In this document: positions 24,223-33,498 of the stretch, piece by piece
How the letters are laid out: every line of letters starts with the position of its first letter
Position numbering within the stretch: position 1 is the stretch's first letter
Assembly: GCA_937937585.1 (NCBI GenBank)
Contig: CALDCB010000015.1
Location: 1-64,000 of the forward strand
Length of the DNA stretch: 64,000 bases
DNA from: an uncultured Coriobacteriaceae bacterium
GTDB lineage: Bacteria > Actinomycetota > Coriobacteriia > Coriobacteriales > Eggerthellaceae
Direction of reading: 5' to 3'
Translations under genes and position numbers: made by a program
Notes under the pieces: model-generated
Told to the model about the DNA's origin: nothing
Databases searched by the model: none
Seen by the model: only the letters and a program-made list of their open reading frames with translations

Positions 24223-25044
24223 ATGCTGAAATTACATGTGCTTGCAAGCGGCAGCAAAGGCAATGCCGCTATCGTGGAAAACGCAAAAACCGGCACAGGC
24301 GTGCTAATTGACTGCGGAATATGCAAGCGCGATTTCCTAGAACGTTGTGACCAGGCAGGCTTCGATCCCGCTGGAATTGAAGCCGTGCTCATCACGCACG
24401 AGCATGGGGATCACACCAAGGGTTTGGGCGTGGTGCTACGCGGGTTAGCGAAATTAGGATGTGCTCCAACGATTTTCGCCAACAGAGCCTGCATCGACGC
24501 GAGTAGCACGCTGCAGAAAATCGCAGATGATTTTGGCATTTCCCCGCTAGCGCTGAAGCAGGGTTCGATAGAAGCCGCTGGCTTAAACGTACTCCCTTTC
24601 GCCACCAGCCACGATGCCGCCGCTTCGTTTGGCTTTCGCATCGAAGCATCCGATGACGACGCGTTAGGATACATAACCGATTCGGGCATCGTGACAAGCG
24701 CCGCACACGAAGCTTTGCTCGACGTGCGCATTTTGGCTTTGGAAAGCAACCATGACGAAACCATGCTACAAAACGGCAGCTATCCTTACGTCATTAAAAG
24801 GCGAATCGCCTCGGAATTCGGGCACCTATCGAACCCGCAAGCCACCGAGGAGCTTGCCGCCCTTATTACCGAATCTCGCAACGCGGGGCTTCGCACACCC
24901 GAAACCGTTATCGCCATGCACGTCTCGCAAAACAACAACGACTACAACCTGCCAAGAGCGGCGCTTGAAAAAGGCCTCGCTATCGCCGGCGGCAACGCGC
25001 GCGTCCTAAGCGGCTATCAAGGGCGCCTCACAAGCGTGAGTTAG
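24223..25044 (+). CDS. MBL-fold metallo-hydrolase, WalJ/YycJ-like
   Basis: 273 aa. Starts KLHVLASGSKGNA, the YycJ/WalJ signature. The zinc motif THEHGDH (HxHxDH) lies near residues 60-66, followed by later ligands in ATSHDA, ITDSG and ALESNHD, and AMHVSQNN near the end. The family includes single- or double-strand exonucleases linked to cell-wall and DNA-damage responses. ATG 24223 has only a weak upstream AAAG; frames further upstream are not family-like. Convergent with the lipoprotein gene. Confidence 0.85.
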   Translation: MLKLHVLASGSKGNAAIVENAKTGTGVLIDCGICKRDFLERCDQAGFDPAGIEAVLITHEHGDHTKGLGVVLRGLAKLGCAPTIFANRACIDASSTLQKIADDFGISPLALKQGSIEAAGLNVLPFATSHDAAASFGFRIEASDDDALGYITDSGIVTSAAHEALLDVRILALESNHDETMLQNGSYPYVIKRRIASEFGHLSNPQATEELAALITESRNAGLRTPETVIAMHVSQNNNDYNLPRAALEKGLAIAGGNARVLSGYQGRLTSVS

Positions 25045-25056
25045 CCAACGCGTTTA

Positions 25057-26034
25057 CTACCCCATGACCGGAACGATCTCATCCAAAATCACCGAGCCAT
25101 CCATGCCGCTCATGTTGATTGAATAACTGATTGCTTCGCCGCTGTCGTCGACGTAAGAAACCCCAAAATACGGCAGCGTTCCGAAAAAAGTCATGTTCAA
25201 CAGCAACGGGCAATCAGGCGTCAGCTCGCCGCAATCAAACAAATCATCAGTGGAATACAGCACGGTGTTTTTCGTGGGAATAGCTTGAACGCCCAAAACC
25301 TTGAAGTCTTTAACGGCTCGATCGCAGGAGAAAAGCACCTGGGCCACAGGCTCCTCCGAGCTAACGGATACCTCGTTGTAGCTCGAGTAATCGCCAAGCG
25401 CATCTTCCGCCCAGTCCCCCTGAACAGCAGGCTCGAAAGCTAGCTTGATGCGTTGCAAAGCATGCGCGTTCGCTGCCCCTTCGCCAGTGCCGTTAAACAA
25501 ATCCGCACTCAGGAAGCGATAGGTTGGAAAGTCCCCAGTTTCATCTTTAACCACGAAATACGTGAACTGCTCGTACCCGCAAAGCCTTCCGCTGGTATCG
25601 AAATACAAACCATCAGCCAGCGAAATATCATCACGCGAAGTCGTCAAGAAAGCGGGTTCCCAGTAATAGACGGTGTAGGTTCCGCTTTCATCCGAAAGGG
25701 TTTCTTTTTGATAGAAATTCACGACCTCATAACCACTCAATGCGGTGGTTTGCAACTCAGAAGAGCATTCACCCAGCAATCGCTCTGCGCGTCTGTCCAA
25801 GATGCCGGAATAAACGATATAAGCGTCTTGATCAATCCAAGACTCAGTACTCTCGGGATAGAAAGAAGGAAGCGACGACAGCTCCCGCAAACCCTCCGCC
25901 ATCATTGTATCCACCCGATCAGAGATGGCCGCCTTAACAAAGGTGGTCCCACTTGGCTCAACCGAATTTGCGGCACAACCTACCATTGACAAAGAGAGCG
26001 CGAACGTCAGCGTAATGATTAGCACTCGCTTCAT
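25057..26034 (-). CDS. Lipoprotein of unknown function
   Basis: 325 aa from ATG 26034 (after GGGGGGA). A type II signal peptide ends at SMVGC, giving a lipid-anchored Cys near residue 20. The mature part is acidic, without recognised domains. The stop is 12 bases from the convergent WalJ-like gene. A longer frame to 26112 lacks a ribosome-binding site. Confidence 0.75.
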   Translation of the reverse strand: MKRVLIITLTFALSLSMVGCAANSVEPSGTTFVKAAISDRVDTMMAEGLRELSSLPSFYPESTESWIDQDAYIVYSGILDRRAERLLGECSSELQTTALSGYEVVNFYQKETLSDESGTYTVYYWEPAFLTTSRDDISLADGLYFDTSGRLCGYEQFTYFVVKDETGDFPTYRFLSADLFNGTGEGAANAHALQRIKLAFEPAVQGDWAEDALGDYSSYNEVSVSSEEPVAQVLFSCDRAVKDFKVLGVQAIPTKNTVLYSTDDLFDCGELTPDCPLLLNMTFFGTLPYFGVSYVDDSGEAISYSINMSGMDGSVILDEIVPVMG

Positions 26035-26253
26035 AAGGGGTCCCCCCTTTCCGCACATCGCCGAATTTCGCTTTGCGATATTGATCTCAGATAAATCAAT
26101 TTCACCACACAAGCAGCATCGCTTTCAATCGCCAATTAGACGCAAAAGACCAAATGTTTCGACTAACACCAGATCATCGAAGGTAGCCTGTGCGAACGAA
26201 AAAGGAAAACAGCCCGAGAGAGTCGTATGTTCGAGGGAACCCAATGCACTTGT

Positions 26254-27092
26254 TTAGGCTGCAATCAAGCCAACATGCATCACGCGATTTCGCTCCTCGA
26301 TTGCGCGGTTCACCCTTACAGCATAGTCCTGATAGTTTGCAGGCAGCAAAGGATACAGCGGTGCAAACGTTTTAACTGCTCCCTCTTGGGTTACAAACGA
26401 ACCAACAAGGCTCTGCCTTTCGCAAAACCCTAGAAACGAGCCGAAGTAAGCGAAATCGTCAGCGTAATACCGAAGAGAATCAATAACTCGCTTCAAATGG
26501 GGTTTAACCTTCTCGAATCTTCTTTGACCCGGGAAATACCTGGACATCTCGTTCATAAATGCAGAAAAGTCGCGAGGACTATCGCCGGATTGCAATTCAG
26601 GACAATCATAACAAGTTTTCAAGCACAGCAAAGTGATATCAATTCGGTCGAACACTCCAGCCGCTCCGCCGCGAGCTTGGTTCAAAGTAAGGTGACGACC
26701 GCTTTTGTCCCCAGGGACAGTGCCGCGCGGGAACAAAACATGCCCTCCAAGCTTGCGGCTTACTTTTAGAAATTCACGAATGGAATTATCAGCCGCCTCA
26801 GAGCAAATCCCCTGATCAGCATAGAAGCGCTTAAGCCAATAGACACTCGGCCCAATGTAATCCACAGCTAGCAGGATATTGCGCCCGCCCGACTTCACTT
26901 CAACATCCCAGAAAGGGCCGTATCGAAATCCTTTTTCCTTGAAACGCGCGCTTCCGTATTATCAGAACCCCAGAAAACCTCGATAAGGTCTTCTTTGAGG
27001 ATCATTGATTCAGTGTCAGGATCCGGCCGATTGTCTACATCGAAATCTTCGGTTGTAAGGTCATGCAAGTAATTGAAATCCTGCGTATGCAT
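26254..27092 (-). pseudogene. Frameshifted DUF6994-like gene
   Basis: Two overlapping minus-strand frames make one protein. Frame A (27092 to 26895) starts with ATG and reads FDVDNRPDPDTESM, then WGSDNTEARV. Near 26936 the sense switches to frame B, which reads GFRYGPFWDVEVKSGGRNI continuously into the 214-codon downstream frame. That frame ends at 26254 and contains GGHVLFPRG, LTLNQARG and FVTQEGAVKTF, as in DUF6994 proteins. The switch lies in GGAAAAAGG, so a one-base change in the A-run, a sequencing error or ribosomal slippage could all explain it. Function unknown. Confidence 0.6.
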
Positions 27093-27106
27093 TGAACTCC
27101 TTCTCT

Positions 27107-27976
27107 TTAAGAATTCACGTTATGAAACCGAGCGCCAGACCGTCGCCGCAACTCATCCGTCTGCACGCTTTCGACACGGCGCTCATTAGGCCATTTCTCC
27201 CAGTACTCCCCCGTAACTTCATCAAAGGCAAGAACTGGAATGACTCCCGTATCCACCACGCAGCCATCAATGAAGAAATGAGATGCTCCGTCGTACCAGA
27301 CGCCCCTGTACCCCGCGATACCCGATACCGATTCAGAACTAACATGACCGCTAATAACATCTAGATCGAAGCGTTGTCCTACGTATTCTGGTGACATAGC
27401 GGTGAAAAACTCGGGAGGGGTGCCCACGCGCCACAGATCCCCCGCCTCCTCATCAAGGCCGGCATGAACAAACACTTGCCGTGGCGTTTCGTAGAAGTAT
27501 GGGAGGGCCCTTACCCAAGCAAGCACATCAGCATGGTTTTCCTCGATTTGACGAACAGTGAATCGGTAAGCTTCATGGAACTTCTTCCGTGCGAGCAAGT
27601 GTTTCACCTGGCAAAATGCCTCAACATTAAGAAAGCTCTTTGCAGTGGCCAAATTGGAATCGGCCAAAATCCAAGCTTGCGTAAAATTCAGAGGATCTAC
27701 CGCAACCATATCGCAATATTCCAAAAGCATTTCTTCATGATTCCCACGAAGAGCAATCACCTGACCCGGGAATTCATTCTGAAGGTCCATGATCTTCTGT
27801 AGCACCTGCATACTGGATGGTCCACGATCGCAGTAATCACCACACAGAACGAGCGTCGAGCTCCCTTCCGTCAGCTCAACAAACGAAAGTGATTTCTCAA
27901 ATGCGTCCATATGCCCATGGATGTCGCTCATTGCATAGATCAAAACTGCACCATTCCGAAATAAATCCCTTGGCAC
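27107..27976 (-). CDS. PPP-family metallophosphatase
   Basis: Calcineurin-like serine/threonine phosphatase or diadenosine tetraphosphatase relative. Motifs in order: SDIHGHMDAF (GDxHG), CGDYCDRGP (GDxxDRG), LRGNHEEM (GNHE), and later VHAGL and SGHVSS. All metal ligands are present. The start is uncertain: a TTGACA/TATTAT promoter lies inside the longest frame (to 28054), so translation starts later, perhaps GTG 27976 or an ATG or TTG close to IYAMSDIHG. Fifteen bases upstream of the DUF6994-like gene, perhaps co-transcribed. Confidence 0.8.
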   Translation of the reverse strand: MPRDLFRNGAVLIYAMSDIHGHMDAFEKSLSFVELTEGSSTLVLCGDYCDRGPSSMQVLQKIMDLQNEFPGQVIALRGNHEEMLLEYCDMVAVDPLNFTQAWILADSNLATAKSFLNVEAFCQVKHLLARKKFHEAYRFTVRQIEENHADVLAWVRALPYFYETPRQVFVHAGLDEEAGDLWRVGTPPEFFTAMSPEYVGQRFDLDVISGHVSSESVSGIAGYRGVWYDGASHFFIDGCVVDTGVIPVLAFDEVTGEYWEKWPNERRVESVQTDELRRRSGARFHNVNS

Positions 27977-28018
27977 CAACCCTATCTTGTAGCGAAACGC
28001 GGGTGTAAACCCGTTCTC

Positions 28019-28047
28019 ATAATACGGGTGTGCTCCCGCTCTGTCAA
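28019..28047 (-). promoter_or_regulatory. Promoter of the phosphatase gene
   Basis: Minus strand: TTGACA (28047-28042) and TATTAT (28024-28019), 17-base spacer; near-consensus. Confidence 0.7.
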
Positions 28048-28078
28048 ATAACATTCTAATGAGACAGGCAGAATTAAA

Positions 28079-28519
28079 CTAATTTGAACGATTAAACACG
28101 CTCTCGAAACACTTGCTTCCACAGTGCTCGATAGCAAAAAGCCCGCGCAATAGCGCACGCAAGGCGAAATTGGTATACACAATATGGACGTCGGGAAAAC
28201 CAAGGTCGGCAAGCGACACGCGAAAGTCTTCAAGCTTCAAGAAGAACTCCTCCGACCCGAACAAGGAAGCCTCGTAACGCAGGGCGCCATCGAACGTGGC
28301 TGGTACGTCAAACATCGAAAGTGGCAAACTCATTAAAGCCTGATAGTCAATTTTCCCAAAGTGTTTCTCATATTCGACCACACGCTCCAGTGCGTATTCG
28401 ATGCAAGTGGTGAACGACGGCATATTTGAAATACCATCCCTGACGCAGCACTTCGCAGCAAACGGAGCGAGTATGGCAACCTCTCGGGCACACTTCACAT
28501 TCTTCTTTTGCAGAGCCAT
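28079..28519 (-). CDS. Hypothetical protein
   Basis: 146 aa from ATG 28519 after GAGGAAG. A cysteine-containing N-terminus (KCAR, KCCVRDG) is followed by a helical acidic region; no family recognised. Separated by 24 bases from the promoter of the phosphatase gene, which lies on the same strand. Confidence 0.55.
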   Translation of the reverse strand: MALQKKNVKCAREVAILAPFAAKCCVRDGISNMPSFTTCIEYALERVVEYEKHFGKIDYQALMSLPLSMFDVPATFDGALRYEASLFGSEEFFLKLEDFRVSLADLGFPDVHIVYTNFALRALLRGLFAIEHCGSKCFESVFNRSN

Positions 28520-28610
28520 CCGCTTCCTCTTTCTTACTGCAACATGCATTAATCAACACTCTAGCACGCAAGAGTACGCCCGTATTTCAATTTCCCGATA
28601 AAGGCGTGAT

Positions 28611-28645
28611 ACAAAACGCGCGTCCCGATTCTCGAGGCGCGCGTT
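28611..28645 (-). terminator. Terminator of the sigma/anti-sigma operon
   Basis: AACGCGCG 28615-28622 pairs with CGCGCGTT 28638-28645; on the minus strand TTTTGTAT follows. Confidence 0.75.
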
Positions 28646-28652
28646 GTAGTTG

Positions 28653-29294
28653 CTAGTTGAACATGTTCGGTTGAATGTAGCCGTGAGGGCTCCAAGCATA
28701 GCCGTTTTGATACTTGATTGTCATATACAGAACGCTGTCGTCTACCTGCAGCTGAACGTAACATATGCCGTCTACGAATTTATCGGTTACGTCAAGCTGC
28801 TGGTTAAGGTAGTAAACAACCACGCGACCATCTTCCTCGTATTCAACCTCGGGGGCGTTGATATCATCCAAAAGCTCCCCCTCGGTCAAAGGCCGCTCAG
28901 TCCCATCAGGATTGATCGCAACGCCACCGCCTTCCCTATGCACCTGGTTTCCGTCCTCGTCTTCATAGTCAAGCGAGTACGAGCCGTTTTCGACAACGAG
29001 AGTTGCATCCGTTTGATCGCCGTGGATCCAAACTTGCACGGTTCGCTGAATTCCACCGATGTCCATTGCATAGGCACTGCCGCCTAACCCGACGACAACC
29101 GCAAACACAGCAGCGGCTGCGGCAAACCTAAAGCCAGCCGGCTTGCGCTTCACCTGCCTGCGGGGCGTGCCTTCCGCATGAGCTTCCTTAGTTTGCACCG
29201 CACTAATTTCACTCGTTAACGTATCGAGAAGCTCGTCTTTGCGCTTGTCGCTCATTTCGATTTTCTTCATTTCATCAGCATATCGATTGGTCAT
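28653..29294 (-). CDS. Membrane-anchored anti-sigma-type protein
   Basis: 213 aa. A cytoplasmic N-terminal region of about 50 residues (MTNRYADEMKKIEMSDKRKD) precedes one transmembrane helix (FRFAAAAAVFAVVVGLGGSAY, about 55-75) and an acidic extracytoplasmic domain of about 135 residues. Overlap by 4 bases with the ECF sigma gene and this topology indicate an anti-sigma factor that holds the sigma factor until an envelope signal arrives. No zinc HxxxCxxC motif, so not a ZAS-type anti-sigma. Confidence 0.7.
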   Translation of the reverse strand: MTNRYADEMKKIEMSDKRKDELLDTLTSEISAVQTKEAHAEGTPRRQVKRKPAGFRFAAAAAVFAVVVGLGGSAYAMDIGGIQRTVQVWIHGDQTDATLVVENGSYSLDYEDEDGNQVHREGGGVAINPDGTERPLTEGELLDDINAPEVEYEEDGRVVVYYLNQQLDVTDKFVDGICYVQLQVDDSVLYMTIKYQNGYAWSPHGYIQPNMFN

Positions 29295-29767
29295 TCGAAT
29301 TCGCCTCCTAGGGTTGCACGCAGCATTTCGCGTCCGCGGGAAAGATTCTTAGCAACAGCGCTTTCAGATTTGCCAACCAGGCGCGCGATCTCGGCGATCT
29401 TGTAACCCTCGCAGTAATGCAGAAAGATAGGCTCACGGTACGCTTCCGGAAGCGCGGCGACGGCCTCGACAATGTCACAGCCCTCTTCCGTTGACGCCGG
29501 TCGGTCGCAAGCCTCGTCAAGGGCAACGGTTCGGTTTCGCGAAGCCGACTTAAGCACATCTTTGCAACGATTTATCGCCACGCGCGCAACCCAAGCTTTC
29601 TCGTGTTCCGCATCAGCAAACGCTTCACCGCGCCTAATCAGCTTCACCAGCGTCTCCTGGCAAAGATCCTCTGCATCCTCTTTTGAATGAAGGTACGTAT
29701 AGCCAATCCTCATTATCAAAGGTGTGTATGTTTCAACAAGGCGAACCGCCTCGCTTCGTGCATCCAT
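29291..29767 (-). CDS. ECF-type sigma-70 factor
   Basis: 158 aa. Region 2: YTPLIMRIGYTYLHSKEDAE, then DLCQETLVKLI. Region 4: LPEAYREPIFLHYCEGYKIA with AEIARLVGKSESAVAKNLSR as its helix-turn-helix. There is no region 3. ATG 29767 is preferred over GTG 29773 because the latter overlaps AAGGTG. The stop overlaps the start of its membrane partner (ATGA). It controls an unknown, probably envelope-stress regulon. Confidence 0.85.
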   Translation of the reverse strand: MDARSEAVRLVETYTPLIMRIGYTYLHSKEDAEDLCQETLVKLIRRGEAFADAEHEKAWVARVAINRCKDVLKSASRNRTVALDEACDRPASTEEGCDIVEAVAALPEAYREPIFLHYCEGYKIAEIARLVGKSESAVAKNLSRGREMLRATLGGEFE

Positions 29768-30106
29768 AAGCACCTTTCAACTTGCATGCGATTTTTCATC
29801 CGTAGAAAAGCTTCTCTGCTTACAACACGAACGACCAAGCGAAAACCTGACAGGAATCTATCGATAGTTTGCACAAAAAGGAAAAATAAAGATTTGCGGA
29901 AAACACTAAAGCTGGCGCTTAGTAACCCCAAATCAATCGGGGGTCCACGCTTAAGCTCGACGCTAACGGAGCAGAAGGCGCCGCATTGCGGGAAAAGCTA
30001 CAATGTATGCTGCTTTCGAACCTTGAGCTCATACTCGCTAGCAATCTGCTACGCGTTCCGAAATCAAGTCTTCAAACCGAACGATCACCTCAACCAAAGG
30101 CCCGGC
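29768..30106. other. Divergent intergenic region
   Basis: Between the sigma factor and trmO genes. Contains a TACAAT box at 29999-30004 oriented to trmO but without a clear -35. A plus-strand open frame crosses it in phase with trmO; it is not family-like. Confidence 0.35.
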
Positions 30107-30832
30107 ATGAAACCGATTGCCCATATTCGCACCGATCTACCACAGAAGTTCGGCATTCCCCGCAACAGCTTTCTCGCACCCCACTTGCAAGGGCGCATCA
30201 TATTTGAACCAGAATACGCCTTGGAATCGGCGGTTGCGGGAATCGAAAGTTTTACGCATTTGTGGTTGATCTGGCAATTCGAAAATGGTGTAACCGGCGG
30301 AACCGCTAACGACATCGCCCAGGACACCGCCACGCCCCGCAAACAGGGCACGAAGAACAAATGGTCGCCAACAGTTCGACCCCCTCGACTTGGCGGCGTC
30401 GAACGCGTAGGCGTATTCGCCACGCGCAGCCCCTTCAGACCCAATCCGCTTGGCTTAAGCTGCGTTAAGCTCGAACGGGTAGAGATCACCGACGAAGGTC
30501 CCGTGTTGCACGTACTTGGAGCCGACCTGCGTGACGGCACGCCGATCTTGGACATCAAGCCTTATATCCCTTTCGCCGACTGCCACACCGATGCCCAAGG
30601 CGGATGGATCGACAACGCACCATGGCACGAGCTTGAGGTGGATTTCCCTGAACGACTTCGCAAATCGATCAATCCAAGCAAGCTATCGGGGCTTCTGGAA
30701 GTGCTAAAGCAAGATCCGCGACGCGCAGGTAGCAAGCATGAGCCAACCCGCATTTATCATCTGGCTTATAGCTCTCTTGACGTTGCATTCACCGTTGACA
30801 GCAATGTGCTGCACGTGATCGAAATCAACTAG
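30107..30832 (+). CDS. trmO: tRNA (t6A37) N6-methyltransferase TrmO
   Basis: 241 aa, TsaA/TrmO family. It uses S-adenosylmethionine to methylate threonylcarbamoyl-adenosine at position 37 of certain tRNAs. The N-terminal beta-barrel (PIAHIRTDLPQKFGIPR) contains ESFTHLWLIWQF and GVFATRSPFRPNPLGLS, the strictly conserved family block. IKPYIPFAD follows, then a C-terminal extension with the RIYHLAY segment. ATG 30107 follows AAAGG. Single gene. Confidence 0.9.
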   Translation: MKPIAHIRTDLPQKFGIPRNSFLAPHLQGRIIFEPEYALESAVAGIESFTHLWLIWQFENGVTGGTANDIAQDTATPRKQGTKNKWSPTVRPPRLGGVERVGVFATRSPFRPNPLGLSCVKLERVEITDEGPVLHVLGADLRDGTPILDIKPYIPFADCHTDAQGGWIDNAPWHELEVDFPERLRKSINPSKLSGLLEVLKQDPRRAGSKHEPTRIYHLAYSSLDVAFTVDSNVLHVIEIN

Positions 30833-30874
30833 AAAGTCAAACACGAGGGTGAATCGATCGCGTTCTTTTTCCCT

Positions 30875-31228
30875 CTACTTTTCTATGAGTTGAACCGAAC
30901 TGGGTACTATGCCATCGAAATAACCTGCGGACATTTCCAGGACATGACGGGCACCTTTCACTCTCTTGCCAAGCTGCCACGGAAACAGAGTTTCAACCTC
31001 GATCCCCCTTAGGTTGGAATCTAGATATAAAACATCAATCGGAAATCTCATGAAACAGCAGTGTACCCGCGAACAGTTGGAAAGAAATAGCCCCTCTTCT
31101 TCACCGAGCGATGCCCTTCCCATCAGACCACGCAACCGAGAAGAAAACGTTCTGGCTACAGGAACGCTAACCACTCTGCCTTCCTTCTTTACAAGCACAC
31201 TCTCCGCGTAGGAACGCCTTGAACTCAT
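30875..31228 (-). CDS. DUF192 family protein
   Basis: 117 aa from ATG 31228 after GAGGTG. DUF192 core: ARTFSSRLRGLMGRASL, then CSRVHCCFMRFPIDVLYLD and a C-terminal HVLEMSAGYFDG. It lacks the signal peptide common in this family, so cytoplasmic here. Function unknown. Convergent with trmO. Confidence 0.8.
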   Translation of the reverse strand: MSSRRSYAESVLVKKEGRVVSVPVARTFSSRLRGLMGRASLGEEEGLFLSNCSRVHCCFMRFPIDVLYLDSNLRGIEVETLFPWQLGKRVKGARHVLEMSAGYFDGIVPSSVQLIEK

Positions 31229-31549
31229 AATCACCTCGATAACGTCTCCGTTATAGCTTGTCATAACGAATGATATGGTTGTTATTTAGGACATTCAAGC
31301 AGATGGCGAACGTATTTTTATTCAGCATCTTCACGCTCTCTTGCTGGCGTTTTTATGTACCGAAAAGGCATTCGTTGCCGAAGCGTTACTATAGACATCC
31401 TCTTGCGGCACAGTTTTCCGTACAACCCGAAAGAACAACGCTTCATCTAGGGTAAAACACCCCTAGCGGGAGCCTTGTCGTCTTTACTCGCTTGCGCAGC
31501 TGCGACACAGGAGCCATGAACACAACCAACTCGACACGAATTGAAGGCC
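31229..31549. other. Gap before the SulP gene
   Basis: No gene seen. A small hairpin CTAGGG/CCCTAG lies at about 31448-31467. An ATG at 31516 with a good GGAG opens another frame overlapping the SulP gene; it has no family features and may be fortuitous. Confidence 0.35.
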
Positions 31550-33223
31550 ATGCAGCGCGACAAAATCAAACCGATCCTGTTCAGCATCATCAAGCATACC
31601 GACAAGAAAGAGCTTCGCAGGCAAATCCCAAAAGATATCGTCTCCGGCATCGTCGTAGCAGTAGTCGCACTTCCGCTTTCCATCGCGCTGGCAATTGCTT
31701 CGGGCGTCGCTCCCGAACAAGGTTTGTACACTGCAATCGTCGCGGGCTTCCTTATTGCGCTGTTCGGCGGCAGCCGCGTGCAGATCTCCGGTCCGACTGC
31801 AGCGTTCGCCACCATCGTAGCGGGCATTGTGGCAACAGACGGTCTTGACGGTCTGATTGCGGCCACCATCATCGCGGGCGTCATCCTTATGCTGATGGGC
31901 TTGCTGAAACTGGGCACCCTCATTCGCTTCGTGCCTTTCACCATCACCACCGGCTTCACCGCCGGCATTGCCGTCACCATTGTCATCGGGCAGATAAAAG
32001 ACCTGCTGGGACTAACCTATCCCGCAGGCACCGTCACCATCGACGCCATCGACAAAATGACGGCCGTTGCGCAAAACATCGGCACCTTTAATGCGCAAGC
32101 CCTTATCGTGGGAGTGGTTTCCCTTGCGATACTTATCGCGTGGCCCAAGGTGTCTAAGCGCATCCCCGGATCGCTTGTTGCCGTCATCGTGGGTGCCGCG
32201 ATGGTTCCCTTGCTGGGTCTTGACGTCAATACCATTGGCGACCTGTATACCATCAACGCTGGATTGCCCACCTTGCATGTCCCGCACATCAGCCTCGCCC
32301 TGCTGCGCGATGAGCTTGCCAACGGCTTTACCATTGCGCTTCTTGCTGCCATCGAGTCGCTGCTATCTTGCGTGGTTGCCGACTCCATGATCTCAAGCCA
32401 CCACCGCTGCAACATGGAACTGGTCGCTCAGGGCATGGGCAACATCGGCTCGGCGCTTTTCGGCGGCATTCCCGCAACGGGCGCCATAGCCCGCACCGCC
32501 GCAAACGTTAGAAGCGGTGGCCGCACGCCAGTTGCCGGAATGGTTCATGCCGTAGTGCTTCTTGCCGTTCTAGTGTTCCTTATGCCCTACGCCGCCCTCA
32601 TTCCCATGCCCACCATCGCCGCCATTCTTCTTCAGGTTGCCTACAACATGTCGGGTTGGCGCAGCTTTGCCCACCTGTGCGCCACTGCATCGCGCGGCGC
32701 CATCGCAACCCTGCTCCTTACGTTCACGCTGACCATCGTGTTCGACCTGGTAACCGCCATTGGCGTCGGCATGGTGATCACTGTGGTCTTGTTCATGAAG
32801 ATGGTGAGCGAAGAAACCGAAGTTAAAGGTTGGAAGTACTACTGCGACGACGATTCTCAAGTCACGAATCTGCGCGAACTGCCGAAAAGCGTGCGCGTGT
32901 ACGAAATCAACGGCCCCATGTTCTTCGGCATGGCCGACCGCATTTCAGACATTTCGGTAAAGGAATTTACTAAGTACTTGATCATCCGCATGCGCGGCGT
33001 TCCTTCCTTGGATGCAACCGGCATGAACGCGCTGGAGAACCTGTACAAATACTGCAGCGAGAACGGGGTACGCCTGATCTTCAGCCACGCAAACGAGCAA
33101 CCCATGAAAACCATGGAGCATGCAGGTTTCGTCGACTTGGTTGGCAAAGACAACTTCCGCGCGAACATCGACGACGCCATCGAATACGCCACGAAGCTCA
33201 TCGAGGAAGAAGAGCAGGCGTAA
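31550..33223 (+). CDS. SulP-family anion transporter with STAS domain
   Basis: 557 aa. SulP transport domain (about residues 20-420) with the signature DIVSGIVVAVVALPLSIALA and GISGPTAA-like QISGPTAAF, and 10-12 helices. A C-terminal cytoplasmic STAS domain (about 440-550) follows, with LIIRMRGVPSLDATGMNAL. Imports sulfate or another inorganic or dicarboxylate anion; the exact anion is not predictable. ATG 31550 follows TGAAGG closely; TTG 31541 is an alternative. Confidence 0.85.
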   Translation: MQRDKIKPILFSIIKHTDKKELRRQIPKDIVSGIVVAVVALPLSIALAIASGVAPEQGLYTAIVAGFLIALFGGSRVQISGPTAAFATIVAGIVATDGLDGLIAATIIAGVILMLMGLLKLGTLIRFVPFTITTGFTAGIAVTIVIGQIKDLLGLTYPAGTVTIDAIDKMTAVAQNIGTFNAQALIVGVVSLAILIAWPKVSKRIPGSLVAVIVGAAMVPLLGLDVNTIGDLYTINAGLPTLHVPHISLALLRDELANGFTIALLAAIESLLSCVVADSMISSHHRCNMELVAQGMGNIGSALFGGIPATGAIARTAANVRSGGRTPVAGMVHAVVLLAVLVFLMPYAALIPMPTIAAILLQVAYNMSGWRSFAHLCATASRGAIATLLLTFTLTIVFDLVTAIGVGMVITVVLFMKMVSEETEVKGWKYYCDDDSQVTNLRELPKSVRVYEINGPMFFGMADRISDISVKEFTKYLIIRMRGVPSLDATGMNALENLYKYCSENGVRLIFSHANEQPMKTMEHAGFVDLVGKDNFRANIDDAIEYATKLIEEEEQA

Positions 33224-33498
33224 CCCCATTCGAACCACATTCGCCAAAGATGACTTTATTCGAACCGATGCATTCGATGGATCCGGATTTCACCTCTCTT
33301 CAGGGCTTTCTTCTTTTTCATCAAGGCTGCCAGCAGTATTTATGAAAGAACAATTAATTAACTGTTACGAACTTATTTCACATAGCGCGACTTTGAAGAT
33401 GATGCGACAATACTTCGTTATATCGGAAGGGGTTCCCAACCGAAAGCGTCCAAGCAAGGGCGCGTAAGAAGTAAGTTCGTACAAGTCAGGAGTCGCAC

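Noticed and set aside
31516..31848. ATG with good ribosome-binding site in another frame overlapping SulP
   Set aside because: Translation is Arg/His/Gln-rich and unlike any family; SulP frame is clear. Possibly a chance or coupling start.
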